A stretch of 64,000 bases of DNA, from assembly GCF_003368325.1 (NCBI RefSeq), contig NZ_CP031466.1:3472001-3536000 (forward strand), written 5' to 3'. Each line of letters opens with the position of its first letter. The stretch's first letter is position 1. Below are positions 9,084 through 17,913 of this stretch, in pieces. This stretch comes from Paraburkholderia caffeinilytica (GTDB lineage: Bacteria > Pseudomonadota > Gammaproteobacteria > Burkholderiales > Burkholderiaceae). The position numbers were made by a program, and so were the translations under genes. Below the pieces are notes generated by a model. The model was not told the DNA's origin and did not search any database. It saw nothing but the letters and a program-made list of their open reading frames with translations.

Positions 9084-10709
9084 TCAGTCGCGGTGTGAAG
9101 CCGCAATCGAAGAGGGTACGTTACCTCTCGCGGCGAGTACTCGATTTCGTCCTTCGCTCTTTGCCTCATACAGTGCCTTGTCGGCAGCCAGTATCAGCGC
9201 CGTAGGTTCGTCTACGCCACGAATCGGGATTCGCGCGTCAACACCTGCGCTTATCGTGACGAAGCCAGTGGGATTGCCCGAGTGTTCAATTTCCAGATCG
9301 CGAATAGCGCTGCGGATAGTGTCCGCGATTGCCACGGCACTGGCTACATCGGTATTCGGAAGCAGCACGGCAATCTCCTCTCCCCCATAGCGGGCGACAA
9401 GATCTCCCGGACGTCCGGCGGTCAGGTTCCTGATGAGATGGCTAATCGTTCGCAGGCAGTCGTCGCCCGCTGCGTGCCCGTAGATGTCGTTGTATTGCTT
9501 GAAGCAGTCGACATCCAGCATGATCAGTGCAAGAGCACTCGCGTGACGCGTGGCACGACTGAATTCGTTATGCAACGTGATATCGAATTGGCGGCGATTC
9601 GCGAGCCCCGTGAGGCCGTCCTGCATGGCGAGTCGTTCAAGGGTCTGATTGAGCTGTTCAAGAGACGCGTGCGTCAATGTCAGCTCCGCCTCGGCAGTCG
9701 TTCGCAATCTGATCTGGCGGATCAGATGCCAGCCGAATAGGCCCACCACAATGACAAGGCAAAGCACGCCGACGGAATGCCAGATGGTGTCGTTCCACCA
9801 CTCATGCAAAATCTCATCCTTGGACAACGCAGCGGCTACAAAGACCGGATAGTGCCGGAGGCCACGATAATTGTTCAACCGCGTAACGCCATCCTGCGCC
9901 GACTTGATGAAGGCCGCTCCGGCCGGACCCTGCGTCGTGTAGTAGCGGTACAGCTCGGTGCTCCGCATGTCTTTGCCGATCACTTTGACATCGAACGGCC
10001 GGCGGATCAGCATCACGCCGCTATTCAGCACGAGGGCAACAGCGCCCGCGTTGCCAATCTGAAGGCTATCGTAGAAAGCCTTGAAGAAATCAATATCGAT
10101 GGTGGCCAGCGCAACGCCGCCGAAACTGCCGTCCGGTTTATTGATTCTCCTGGAAACGGGAATAACCCATTTTCCACTTGATCGGCTGATTACCGGGACG
10201 CCAATGTGCGGACCAGGATCAGCGTTATGTCGATGAAAGATAAAATATTCGCGGTCCGCGTTGTTGAATCGATTGAGTGGCGCCGACGTGGAGTTGACGA
10301 TCCAGATTCCGTTTTCGTCATACACAAAAAGACCGGCAAGCTGGGGAAGCTCCTGCTGGTGCATCACCAGAGCGTCATGCAGTCGTTTAAGCGCGGCCGG
10401 GCCGGTTCCGTCGTGCTGCACGCGCTCGACGATACCCAGCAATGCGGTGTCTGCTTCCTTAAATGTGTCGTCGGCCTGTTCGGCCATTGCCCGTGAGAGG
10501 TTCGAGGTGGCGACATCCATTTCTCCCAACTCGACTGCCCGTGCAGTCCAACTCCGCCAGCCATCAAGTGCAACGAGCGACAGGCACACGATCACCACGA
10601 AGGTTATCGCGCGCCAGATGATGGACGGCCTATTCAAAATCAAACTATTCTCCGTGGACAGCCTGGAAGCACCTGGCGGCGGGGTATTTTCTGCTGAGGA
10701 AGTTGCCAT
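9084..10709 (-). CDS. Membrane diguanylate cyclase with periplasmic Cache/PDC sensor and GGDEF domain
   Basis: A 541-residue inner-membrane enzyme expected to make cyclic di-GMP from two GTP. A first helix (about 31-50) leads into a periplasmic double-Cache-like sensor with LAGLFVYDENGIWIVNST and YFIFHRHNADPGPHIG, characteristic of PDC/dCache domains, up to about residue 300. A second helix (about 305-325) precedes a short coiled linker and the GGDEF domain (about 365-525). The catalytic loop reads GGEEI, and RPGD five residues before it is a complete inhibitory I-site, so product feedback is expected. LDVDCFKQYNDIYGH holds the metal-binding aspartate. No EAL domain is present. It is convergent with the VOC gene. 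No clear ribosome site precedes the ATG. Confidence 0.92.
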   Translation of the reverse strand: MATSSAENTPPPGASRLSTENSLILNRPSIIWRAITFVVIVCLSLVALDGWRSWTARAVELGEMDVATSNLSRAMAEQADDTFKEADTALLGIVERVQHDGTGPAALKRLHDALVMHQQELPQLAGLFVYDENGIWIVNSTSAPLNRFNNADREYFIFHRHNADPGPHIGVPVISRSSGKWVIPVSRRINKPDGSFGGVALATIDIDFFKAFYDSLQIGNAGAVALVLNSGVMLIRRPFDVKVIGKDMRSTELYRYYTTQGPAGAAFIKSAQDGVTRLNNYRGLRHYPVFVAAALSKDEILHEWWNDTIWHSVGVLCLVIVVGLFGWHLIRQIRLRTTAEAELTLTHASLEQLNQTLERLAMQDGLTGLANRRQFDITLHNEFSRATRHASALALIMLDVDCFKQYNDIYGHAAGDDCLRTISHLIRNLTAGRPGDLVARYGGEEIAVLLPNTDVASAVAIADTIRSAIRDLEIEHSGNPTGFVTISAGVDARIPIRGVDEPTALILAADKALYEAKSEGRNRVLAARGNVPSSIAASHRD

Positions 10710-11212
10710 AATCGCAAACGCACAGCGAGTATATCGGCATTCAGGCTCATATCTTGACTTCGGCTTGCTTGGGAAAGATATTGGGCGTGCCGCCGCGAGG
10801 CCGTCACCAGAAACTGGCGGGCATGCGGGAATACACTTAATCTGGACGCGTCGTATTGGTGCGGAAGCTTAAATTGACCGGTTTTGCGCGGTTGCCGTGA
10901 ACCGGTTTGTTCGTGCGTCGCGGCGGAGTGATGCGGATGGGGCGTGCTGAGCCGGTCGACATCGAGGTGTCGATCGTTGTCAGTCGACCTACTTGACCTT
11001 CCAGTGCGATGAAATGATGGCGTGGGAACTCGCTGCGTTAACGTGTTCCGCTCCTACTGCCAAGGGTGTCTACCGAATCCCAGACGGATCGGGTTAAGTT
11101 TACGTGTTGCTTTCGATGGCTTGGCAGGTTCTCTAAGGTCGACTTGTCAGCTTCCTGGACACGCCGCGAAAGGGTGCTCGCGGGTGAGCTGCTGGCGATT
11201 GACTTCTCCTTT
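10710..11212. other. Gene-free stretch before the immunity-like island
   Basis: Half a kilobase without a convincing gene. It holds the promoter side of the diguanylate cyclase gene at its left end. Toward the right it merges into the repeat-containing region of the island; no transposase remnant was recognised. Confidence 0.4.
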
Positions 11213-11258
11213 CGGCCATGAGCGGACCTTCGACACTACCACTCGGATCGTCGACAAT
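11213..11258 (+). repeat. 46-bp interspersed repeat, copy A
   Basis: Follows the pattern CGGCCA-N10-TTCGACAC-N10-ATCGTCGACAAT. The same blocks with the same spacing occur at 11607-11652 (diverged in the middle) and 12935-12980. This copy ends 29 bases before the YezG-like gene. Confidence 0.6.
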
Positions 11259-11287
11259 GTAACTCTGGACTTACATGGGATAGCCGA

Positions 11288-11587
11288 ATGTTCAAGGACC
11301 AAGTTGAATGCCAGCAAGCTATAGCTCATGCGCTTACAGCAGCTTGCCGAGAATCGTGGGTATCGATCGTGGCCGAGGTCAAGCTTGACGGCGACCGTGT
11401 CGACGCAGTCGTTTCTTATACTCGCACCCACGACGGCAAAATAGGGCATTTGTCTGGTGTGCCCCGACTTGCGCTTTTTTTCCACGAATTAGCTCGATTG
11501 GTGAGTGCTGTAGACAAAGGCCTCTTCACCAGTTGCCGTTTCAAGCTCGGAAGTGATGGGCGTTACTCCACGACCTTCGAATATTGA
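11288..11587 (+). CDS. YezG-family (DUF600-type) immunity-like protein
   Basis: A 99-residue soluble protein that looks like members of the YezG/DUF600 immunity family, which neutralise nuclease toxins delivered by Rhs, CDI or LXG systems. The match rests on the pattern: an N-terminal helix, ESWVSIVAEVKLDGDRVDAVV (one strand pair with the conserved Trp), a GKIGHL turn, a helix LALFFHELARLV, and the family's closing strand FKLGSDGRYSTTFEY. No cognate toxin gene is seen nearby, so it is an orphan. A repeat copy lies just upstream. GGGA about six bases before the ATG may serve as ribosome site. I am moderately sure of the family, less of any activity. Confidence 0.6.
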   Translation: MFKDQVECQQAIAHALTAACRESWVSIVAEVKLDGDRVDAVVSYTRTHDGKIGHLSGVPRLALFFHELARLVSAVDKGLFTSCRFKLGSDGRYSTTFEY

Positions 11588-11606
11588 AGTTGCCGCTGGT
11601 CACATT

Positions 11607-11652
11607 CGGCCATGAAGGGACAGTCGCTGTCGCCGGCTAGATCGTCAACAAT
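11607..11652 (+). repeat. 46-bp interspersed repeat, copy B
   Basis: Shares TTCGGCCATGA and ATCGTC-ACAAT with copy A at identical spacing; the central TTCGACAC block has diverged. It lies in the gap between two immunity-like genes, just as copy A lies before the first. Confidence 0.5.
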
Positions 11653-11726
11653 CTCGATGTTTGGGTCCCCTGCCGATTATGGTAAAAGGTGGTCAAACAC
11701 CCCGGAAAGATGAGTTCGGAGTTGGA

Positions 11727-12152
11727 ATGCTACTTACCCTTGAGCCGCTATGGCGTGATCACGACGGCATGTTGGAACTTCGATTTTCCATGCAGGGCTC
11801 TGGCTTTGCAGCGGAAGTCAATTTCTACGACTATCCAGAAACGATAGAAACGTTCGGTCGTACCCTGCATGAATTTCCTCGGTCATCGACAGACGAAGTG
11901 GTTTTTGAGAACGGCTCGAATGCTCCGAATTCATATAGCTGGCTGGTTCTGCGCGCGTTCGTTTTTGACGGGGTTGGACATTCGGCACTCGAGGTCGAGT
12001 GTCAAAGAAATGGTACGCGTCTTGTAGGCGCCCGATCTCGGTTCGCTGTTGAGCTTGAGCCTGCAACAATCAATCGGCTTGGTTCTGAACTCGCGAACTG
12101 GGCGTCGTCGGCTGGCGACCAATCTTTTTTGTTTAACTCTGAACAGCGATAG
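11727..12152 (+). CDS. Small unknown protein, immunity-like (DUF5959/DUF6228-like)
   Basis: A 141-residue soluble protein with no catalytic motif. It resembles small families found beside polymorphic toxins, with a beta-rich first half (LELRFSMQGSGFAAEVNFYD), a region SWLVLRAFVFDGVGHSALEVE and a final helix after VELEPATINRLGSELANWA. I chose the ATG at 11727 because GGAGTTGGA precedes it; an ATG at 11679 in the same frame, without a ribosome site, would add 16 residues and would sit at the same distance from repeat copy B as the YezG-like gene sits from copy A. Function is a guess from shape and company. Confidence 0.5.
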   Translation: MLLTLEPLWRDHDGMLELRFSMQGSGFAAEVNFYDYPETIETFGRTLHEFPRSSTDEVVFENGSNAPNSYSWLVLRAFVFDGVGHSALEVECQRNGTRLVGARSRFAVELEPATINRLGSELANWASSAGDQSFLFNSEQR

Positions 12153-12305
12153 GAATGAGCGATTAGCCCAGCAGTTCGCGCGGGTTTTGTCATGACGACG
12201 AGCCAGGCGTTCGACAGGGCAGGCCAACAGCCTGCCAGTCGACGGTGCACTGAAGACCAGTCGTTGAGTTAGGCCCCCGCCAACAAACAATCGTTGAACG
12301 TGCGC

Positions 12306-12842
12306 ATGCAAATACACACACAATCTGGCCCGGTGAGAATCGTAAATGAGGCAGCCTACTCGTTCGGATCACACGACAATGTGCGAACGTATCCGCTTGA
12401 AGTACGTCTTTCGGACGGCACGCTGACGTCGGTCCACGCAGTTGAGCTGAACGGACTCGGGGTTGTGGTCGTCGGTGCCAGCGGGGGATGCTCCGCGGTG
12501 CATGAGCATTCGGCGGTGGCGATCAAGGACAAGCTGTACTTGGCTGTTGGTGATCACGTCGTTTGCCTGTCCTTGGATTTTCCCCATCGGTTGGTCTGGG
12601 CAACGCAGGTCGACACCGCGACGTGCTTTGGTATTTTCTGGGAAGGCAAGCGGGCCGCGCTCATTTCACACGGGGAACTGGAAATTGTGCGCCTAACACC
12701 GCAAGGCGATGTGATCTGGTCGGCATCCGGCGCCGATGTTTTTTCCGAAGGATTCAGTTTGCTGTCCGACTGCATCGAGGTAGTCGATTTCAATCGGACC
12801 ACTTATCGGCTTGAATACACGACCGGCGAAGCCATCGTTTAA
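12306..12842 (+). CDS. Unknown protein of a small beta-propeller-like family
   Basis: A 178-residue predicted soluble protein made almost only of beta strands, resembling hypothetical proteins sometimes described as PQQ-like propeller fragments. Typical segments are VVVGASGGCSAVHEHSAV, LAVGDHVVCLSLDFPH, HGELEIVRLTPQGDVIWSAS and VVDFNRTTYRLEYTTGEAIV, each a strand pair with a turn. No active-site residues are apparent. It lies among immunity-like genes and reads in the same direction, so it may be another accessory of a toxin locus. The ATG at 12306 is preferred over the TTG 12 bases upstream. Confidence 0.5.
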   Translation: MQIHTQSGPVRIVNEAAYSFGSHDNVRTYPLEVRLSDGTLTSVHAVELNGLGVVVVGASGGCSAVHEHSAVAIKDKLYLAVGDHVVCLSLDFPHRLVWATQVDTATCFGIFWEGKRAALISHGELEIVRLTPQGDVIWSASGADVFSEGFSLLSDCIEVVDFNRTTYRLEYTTGEAIV

Positions 12843-13316
12843 CAATAACGAGCGAACTCAATTGAACGGCCGCTTCGGGCACGACCGACCGTCCCTTGTG
12901 GGTCGGCTACGGAAATTCACCATCGGACCGTGACCGGCCACTTTCTGCCGTTCGACACGGAGGCACCGATCGTCGACAATTCGGGGGGCGGGTGAGGCTA
13001 CCTCGCGGTGTCTCGAAAGAAGGCCGATGGCAGAGCTTCGCGTTGACGGGAGAGGAACGTGCGGGCAATTTGCGCGCCACAATTCGTAGAAGCTTGCGCG
13101 GGGGAAAGCTGGTCGGCCTTGCACAAGGAAAAAACTTTCACAACATTTGTGTACAACGGGGTCAAGGATGAACTGGTTACCGGCACTCATGCCAAGCGGC
13201 GTCATCGACGAAACCTACGGCGGGGTCAAGCACCAAATTTGCTGCAAACTTGGCCCTGTCCGCATCGTCGCCCTACGAAAGATTTGGAACCCGACGTGCC
13301 GCTTAGGAGCAGCAGC
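12843..13316. other. Gene-free stretch inside the immunity-like island
   Basis: Contains repeat copy C and no convincing gene of its own; the open frame leading into the next gene lacks a ribosome site until AGGAG at about 13305. Confidence 0.45.
12935..12980 (+). repeat. 46-bp interspersed repeat, copy C
   Basis: Has CGGCCA, TTCGACAC and ATCGTCGACAAT at exactly the spacing of copy A. Unlike copies A and B no intact gene starts within 100 bases after it, which could mark a place where a gene was lost. Confidence 0.6.
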
Positions 13317-14051
13317 ATGACGTTCCGATCTCTGGTTGACGCGCTGCTAGGACGCAAGCGTCAGGAACCGTCAACCCGCTCGGTTCAGCACGCCGCAGTC
13401 GCCCCAAGGCTGAGCCGACAGTTTGAACTTCCGGCACAATGGGCCTTGCAGCAGGAAGATGAGCACGTCGCCGTTTTCCGCAACGCGGTGGGCGATGTGC
13501 TGACGATCAACTTCTTTATGGCCGTGCCCGACATTGGGGCTCCAATCGACGACGTTGATGCGCTGCGTGCGTTTTACCGTCGCACAACCGAGGCTGCCGG
13601 TCTCGCCTTGGTCGAGACTGAGCTGGCACAACTGACCGCATTGAGCGCCGTGCGCACGCTGTTCAAGGCGCGAATGGACCAGATACGTGGTTTCGCCTTT
13701 GTCGGCTCCTACACTCTGCCCTTTGCCGACCGCTCTTACGTTATCAAGGTACAAAGCGTCGAGCAGGGCGTCACCGGTATGCGCGAAGCTGCCATTATGG
13801 TTCTGATGGGGCCACCAGAGATCGACGAAGTAACAGGTGAGTTAATCGGATGGGCTCAGGACCCCTACGACCCGGGCTATCGCGCTGAGTTCATGCGCAA
13901 TCAGGCCGATGATCAGAAGTTTGACGCCCAGTTTCCCGACCATCCTCTCAGCAAGGTTCGGCGCTATCTGGCAGAGCTTGAATCTGGCGTACGTGTCGAT
14001 CCTGCCATTCGTGGACTTCAACCATTCTCCTATCCAGCACAAGGGTATTGA
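13317..14051 (+). CDS. Unknown protein, possibly a Mog1/PsbP-like (DcrB-type) immunity protein
   Basis: A 244-residue soluble protein. After a basic tail (residues 1-40) it begins FELPAQWALQQEDEHVAVF, which looks like the opening strands of the Mog1/PsbP/DcrB fold, continues with LTINFFMAVPDIGAP and a helix with LRAFYRRTTEAAGLALVE, then strands FVGSYTLPFADRSYVIKVQ and REAAIMVLMGPPE. The C-terminal quarter carries a charged region ending YPAQGY. Proteins of this build occur as immunity partners in type VI or Rhs loci, but I cannot confirm it. The ATG at 13317 has AGGAG seven to eight bases upstream. It is the last intact gene of the island. Confidence 0.5.
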   Translation: MTFRSLVDALLGRKRQEPSTRSVQHAAVAPRLSRQFELPAQWALQQEDEHVAVFRNAVGDVLTINFFMAVPDIGAPIDDVDALRAFYRRTTEAAGLALVETELAQLTALSAVRTLFKARMDQIRGFAFVGSYTLPFADRSYVIKVQSVEQGVTGMREAAIMVLMGPPEIDEVTGELIGWAQDPYDPGYRAEFMRNQADDQKFDAQFPDHPLSKVRRYLAELESGVRVDPAIRGLQPFSYPAQGY

Positions 14052-14307
14052 AGGGACGACACGTCCGCACCGAGTAAATATGGGGGCGGCTGCAAGTATG
14101 TCCGCGATGTCCGCAGCTCGACCCAGTGTCGGTATATCGAGCAGGTAAAACGGCCGGCCATTTCTGCGAAGCATTGGAATTCCTCGCTCTCAGATTGTCC
14201 GTTAGCGGGAAAGCCAAGTGGCCGTTCCGGGTCGCCTGCTGCCGATCGCCGTTCGGCGAGTTTCGAGCCTCGTATACCTCTTTATGCTTATCGACTCTGT
14301 CTGGCAC

Positions 14308-14684
14308 ATGGCGCTTCGCCTCGGATTCCGGCGCGCTCGCGCCTGCTAGACCTTCGACGGCCTCGCCATGAGGGCGCGCCAGTAGCAATCTACGCCAGGC
14401 GGACGCTGTTGCTTGTGAAGTCATCGTACCGGGCCGAGTGAAAGGCCCCGGCGGCAGTGCCCGGCCCGGTGAGACACCTGATGCAGCGGCGAAGAGACCG
14501 GCAGCATTGGTTTGAACTGCACCTCGATCGCATACCCGAGCCGCGGCTTGATAATCGTGAGATTGTCGCCGCGCGGCTGGCATCGCCGGAGGAATTGCAC
14601 GGCCTCGGTTTAAACCGTCCATTTGTTGCATCGCCATTCATGAATTCTGTTACCGTCCTCACGGTGGCGATCGTCGTCAATTGA
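14308..14684 (+). pseudogene. NUDIX hydrolase remnant, frameshifted and internally deleted
   Basis: Pieces of one NUDIX protein appear in order in different frames: MALRLGFRRAR from 14308; RRPRHEGAPVAIYA and TLLLVKSSYRAE in a second frame; then GGSARPGETPDAAAKR, the first part of the NUDIX box, in a third; and finally WFELHLDRIPEPRLDN and REIVAARLASPEEL up to 14684. Stops interrupt each frame, and the segment that should hold the REL.EE half of the box plus about 30-40 residues is missing. The family hydrolyses nucleoside-diphosphate-linked compounds; this copy cannot be active. It borders the immunity-like island and fits a region under decay or recombination. Confidence 0.65.
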
Positions 14685-14716
14685 TATCGTCCTGGAAAGA
14701 ACCACCGGAACGTGCG

Positions 14717-14968
14717 ATGAACAAATCGAAGAAATGCGCTCTTCTTGCCTCGGCGGTTACAGCGTTGGGTCTGTATAAATTGTTTGTCTTTTTTCAAGAC
14801 GTGCAGACTGGTTGCATTCAGTTCCAAACGCATCAGACATGCAGCTATGAAAATGCCGAGAATTTTCAGGGCTTGCTAGATCTTGAACTGATGTTCGCAT
14901 GCGGTTGGGCTGCGGGTGCGGTGATCTGTTGGATGGTCGCTGCACAGGCGAAAAAGAGCGAGCGGTAA
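14717..14968 (+). CDS. Small unknown membrane protein
   Basis: An 83-residue protein with two predicted membrane helices, about residues 7-26 (CALLASAVTALGLYKLFVFF) and about 55-76 (LMFACGWAAGAVICWMVAA), separated by a cysteine-containing loop. Starts with MNKSKK, so the N-terminus is probably cytoplasmic. The ribosome site is weak. It has lower GC than most genes here. I do not recognise a family, and it could be a spurious frame next to the NUDIX remnant. Confidence 0.4.
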   Translation: MNKSKKCALLASAVTALGLYKLFVFFQDVQTGCIQFQTHQTCSYENAENFQGLLDLELMFACGWAAGAVICWMVAAQAKKSER

Positions 14969-15349
14969 GCCACTCGCTGACATTCTTGCGATAGACGTGC
15001 AAAAAGCAGGCTGTTTCTTGTAGCGCGTAGCGTGCCGTGCATCCGAAGCAATCGAGTGGTCGTTACAGCGCCCTAAATTTACCGAACGAACGAACGCCCG
15101 ACCGATAGCGATCAGCAAGTCTCCCGCTCGTAACCCCGTCATCTTGGTCCAATTGAAAAATCGCTCAACCCGCGCCGCGCACCGCCGTTAACTCAGACGA
15201 TATCCCAGACCGATTCGACGCGCCATGTCGCCCGTTTCGCGACGCACGGACTCAAATCATCAGGGTTCGGACTGCAAGTTAATCAGGATTGGCAACACCG
15301 CACTATGGACGCCTATACAACACGGCGTGCGATCGGAGAAATATCCCCT
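14969..15349. other. Gene-free stretch
   Basis: Nothing recognised apart from the presumed promoter of the secreted propeller protein; GGAGAA lies about ten bases before its ATG. Confidence 0.4.
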
Positions 15350-17332
15350 ATGTTTTTCAAAGGACTCTGTGCCGCATTCGTCGCGGTCATGCTAAACGCA
15401 GCGGCTGCGTCCGTATGCGAAGCGCAATATTCCACCGGCTGGATCGCCAACACCCATGGCACGGCCACGACTCGGGTGGGCAATGTGGCCCGCTCGATGT
15501 GGGTGGCGCCGGAAGGGGTCATCTATACCGCATCGATGTGGGACGAAGGCGAAGGCGGCATCGCGATCTATCAGAACGGACGGAACATCGGATCGATCGG
15601 GGCGCACGCCGAGTTTCAGGGCGGCGCGATCACCGGCAACTCGACCTCGCTGTTCGCTGCGCTGCAATTCAACGCCGCGTATGGAAGCGGCAAGGTGGGT
15701 CGATACGACCGGACAAGCCGCACTCGCGACCTGCTGATCACGGTAAGCGACACGACCACCGAACGCCTCGCGGACGTCGTCACCGGACTCGCGACGTCCG
15801 GCTCGCTGCTCTACGCGAGCGATTTCCCGGGCAACCGCGTGCGGGTGTTCACGACGTCCGGAGTCTGGGTGCGTGACATCGGCGTGTCAGGGCCGGGCGC
15901 GCTCTCGGTGGACGCGGGCGGCAACATCTGGGTCGCGCAACAAAGCATGGGCGCGGTGATCCAGTTCAGCCCGACCGGCGAACACCGAAACACCATCCAG
16001 TTGGCGGCCAAAGCGCAACCCTCCTCGCTGTATTTTGACGCGTCCAGTGGGCAGCTATGGATCGGCGACGAGGGTCCGGACATGAACATCAAGATCTATG
16101 ACGTGTCCGGTGCGCCTTATGCCGTGGGTACGTTTGGTGTTCAAGGCGGCTTCCTCAATACGGTCACCGGCATCAAGGGGCAAGTGGGCGACAGGCGCTT
16201 TACGCGCGTCACCGGCATCGGCAGGGATTCCGCACGCAACCTCTATGTTCTGAACAACCCGTGGGGCGGGTCGTGGGACCTGGGCCGCAACGGCGGCACC
16301 GACATCCACGCGTACGACGGCGCGGGGGTTCTGCGCTGGCAGCTCCAGTCGGTGAACTTTGAAGGCAACGCCGCACCGGACCCGGCCACCGACGGAGCGA
16401 TCTTCTACGGTGGTATGAATATCTATTCGGGCACCGTGGGTGGCACGTTCATCGCCAACACGATCGATCCGATCACGTACCCGTCCGATCCGCGCATCAA
16501 TCTCGCCGACCACGAACGCGGCGAACATTTCGCCCAGCTCGCCAGCGTGGGCGGACACCGGATACTCGTTGCAGCGAGCCAGAATCCCGATACCTTCTAC
16601 TTTTTCCACTTCAACCGGGCGAGCGGGTACATTGCGATTCCCGATAGCACGTTGCCGGGAGCGTCCTTCGGTACGACGGCAAAAGTCCGCAACGGCTTCT
16701 GCCTCGATAGTAACGGCGATATCTGGGCGGGCCTCGACAAGACCGGCACGATTTCACACTATCCGCTGACCGGTTTCGATGCGAGCGGCAAACCGCTATG
16801 GAGTGCCGCGGTCACGGTGCCGATTCCCGCGACGATCTCGCAACTGACGCGGATCGTCTACCTGCCCGAAAGCGACACGATGATTCTCACAGGGATCACC
16901 AGCAGTACGGACTGGACCGCGGTCGGATCGCGTGTCGAGGTGTATCACGGCTGGCTGGCCGGCAACCGGACCACGCCGAACCCGGTGATCAACCTCACCA
17001 GCGCCAATCCCAAATCGATTGTGGCCGCGGGGAATTATCTGTTTGTGGGTTACGTCCATACCGTGCCGAATATCGATGCTTTCAACCTCACGACGGGGAA
17101 GCTCGACACTACGTTCGTCAATAGCAATCCGAACTCAGTCGACGTGGGCAACGACGTGGACTCCATGTACGGACTTCGGGCCTATCGGCGTTCGACCGGC
17201 GAATATGAAATAACGAAGGACAACTACAACGATTCGAGCATCGTGCTCTATCGGTGGACGCCGCCTGCGTCGAGCGGGACTGGCGTGAGTGCGACGAAGA
17301 CAATAGTCGTGTCGCCGTTCAGCGTGAATTGA
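15350..17332 (+). CDS. Large secreted NHL/beta-propeller-like protein
   Basis: A 660-residue exported protein. The ATG at 15350 gives a clear signal peptide (MFFKGLCAAFVAVMLNAAAA, cleavage near CEAQ at about 26); an in-frame ATG 45 bases upstream would spoil it. The mature protein is built of repeated four-strand blades typical of NHL or SMP-30-like propellers: examples are GPGALSVDAGGNIWVAQQ, SSLYFDASSGQLWIGDEG, GIGRDSARNLYVLNNPWGG and FCLDSNGDIWAGLDKTG. No anchoring motif, metal-binding catalytic set or sorting signal stands out. It may bind a ligand or surface polymer. It has its own region with no obvious operon partners. Confidence 0.75.
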   Translation: MFFKGLCAAFVAVMLNAAAASVCEAQYSTGWIANTHGTATTRVGNVARSMWVAPEGVIYTASMWDEGEGGIAIYQNGRNIGSIGAHAEFQGGAITGNSTSLFAALQFNAAYGSGKVGRYDRTSRTRDLLITVSDTTTERLADVVTGLATSGSLLYASDFPGNRVRVFTTSGVWVRDIGVSGPGALSVDAGGNIWVAQQSMGAVIQFSPTGEHRNTIQLAAKAQPSSLYFDASSGQLWIGDEGPDMNIKIYDVSGAPYAVGTFGVQGGFLNTVTGIKGQVGDRRFTRVTGIGRDSARNLYVLNNPWGGSWDLGRNGGTDIHAYDGAGVLRWQLQSVNFEGNAAPDPATDGAIFYGGMNIYSGTVGGTFIANTIDPITYPSDPRINLADHERGEHFAQLASVGGHRILVAASQNPDTFYFFHFNRASGYIAIPDSTLPGASFGTTAKVRNGFCLDSNGDIWAGLDKTGTISHYPLTGFDASGKPLWSAAVTVPIPATISQLTRIVYLPESDTMILTGITSSTDWTAVGSRVEVYHGWLAGNRTTPNPVINLTSANPKSIVAAGNYLFVGYVHTVPNIDAFNLTTGKLDTTFVNSNPNSVDVGNDVDSMYGLRAYRRSTGEYEITKDNYNDSSIVLYRWTPPASSGTGVSATKTIVVSPFSVN

Positions 17333-17478
17333 CGATGCGCCTGAGTCGCCGCGATTCGCGAAGGTCCGGCCCGGGGACTCCGGGTATTCCTGTGTGCCGC
17401 ATACGCTGCCAGCCTTGCTCGCGCGCCGTCCGTGAAGTAGATTTTTACTAGGAGATGCTTCGGGCGGGAGGAACTGCC

Positions 17479-17901
17479 ATGGAACTGAACGTAGAACGCG
17501 TCGATGTTTGGGCCGCTACCATCGAGGACGAACCGGGCGGGCTTGCACGCGTATTAAGCGCTTTGCGGGATGCGGGCGCAGACCTGCAGTTCGTCGTCGC
17601 GCGTCGCACGCCGGAAGCATCGGGCAAGGGGGTCGTGTTTGTCGCGCCGTTGCAAGGGGAACGGGAGATCCAGGCCGCGACTCAGGTGGGCTTCACCGTC
17701 ACCCCGAGCCTCCACTCCGTCCGTGTAATGGGTTTGGACCAGTTGGGAATCATTGCCCAATTGACCCAGATGCTGGCCGACGGGGGGATCAACCTCCGCG
17801 GCGTTTCCGCCGCGGTGCTCGGCACACAGTTCATTGCCTATCTCGCGGTCGACTCGTTGGGCGATGCCGAACAGGCGATGGACATTTTGCAGAGGGCCTG
17901 A
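17479..17901 (+). CDS. Tandem ACT-domain protein
   Basis: A 140-residue protein made of two ACT domains and nothing else. The first (about 6-65) opens VDVWAATIEDEPGGLARVLSAL with the DEPGGLA ligand loop; the second (about 72-140) opens HSVRVMGLDQLGIIAQLTQ and carries ADGGINLRGV. Such stand-alone pairs bind amino acids or other small ligands and act as allosteric subunits or sensors. GGGAGG before the ATG at 17479 supports the start. It is convergent with the DUF899 gene, only 12 bases apart, and has no clear enzyme partner in the window. Confidence 0.75.
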   Translation: MELNVERVDVWAATIEDEPGGLARVLSALRDAGADLQFVVARRTPEASGKGVVFVAPLQGEREIQAATQVGFTVTPSLHSVRVMGLDQLGIIAQLTQMLADGGINLRGVSAAVLGTQFIAYLAVDSLGDAEQAMDILQRA

Positions 17902-17913
17902 ACAGGCCATGAC

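Noticed and set aside
14457..14684. The last part of the NUDIX remnant as an intact small gene
   Set aside because: Its start codon lies inside the former NUDIX box in a wrong frame; only the downstream part resembles a protein, so it is a fragment.
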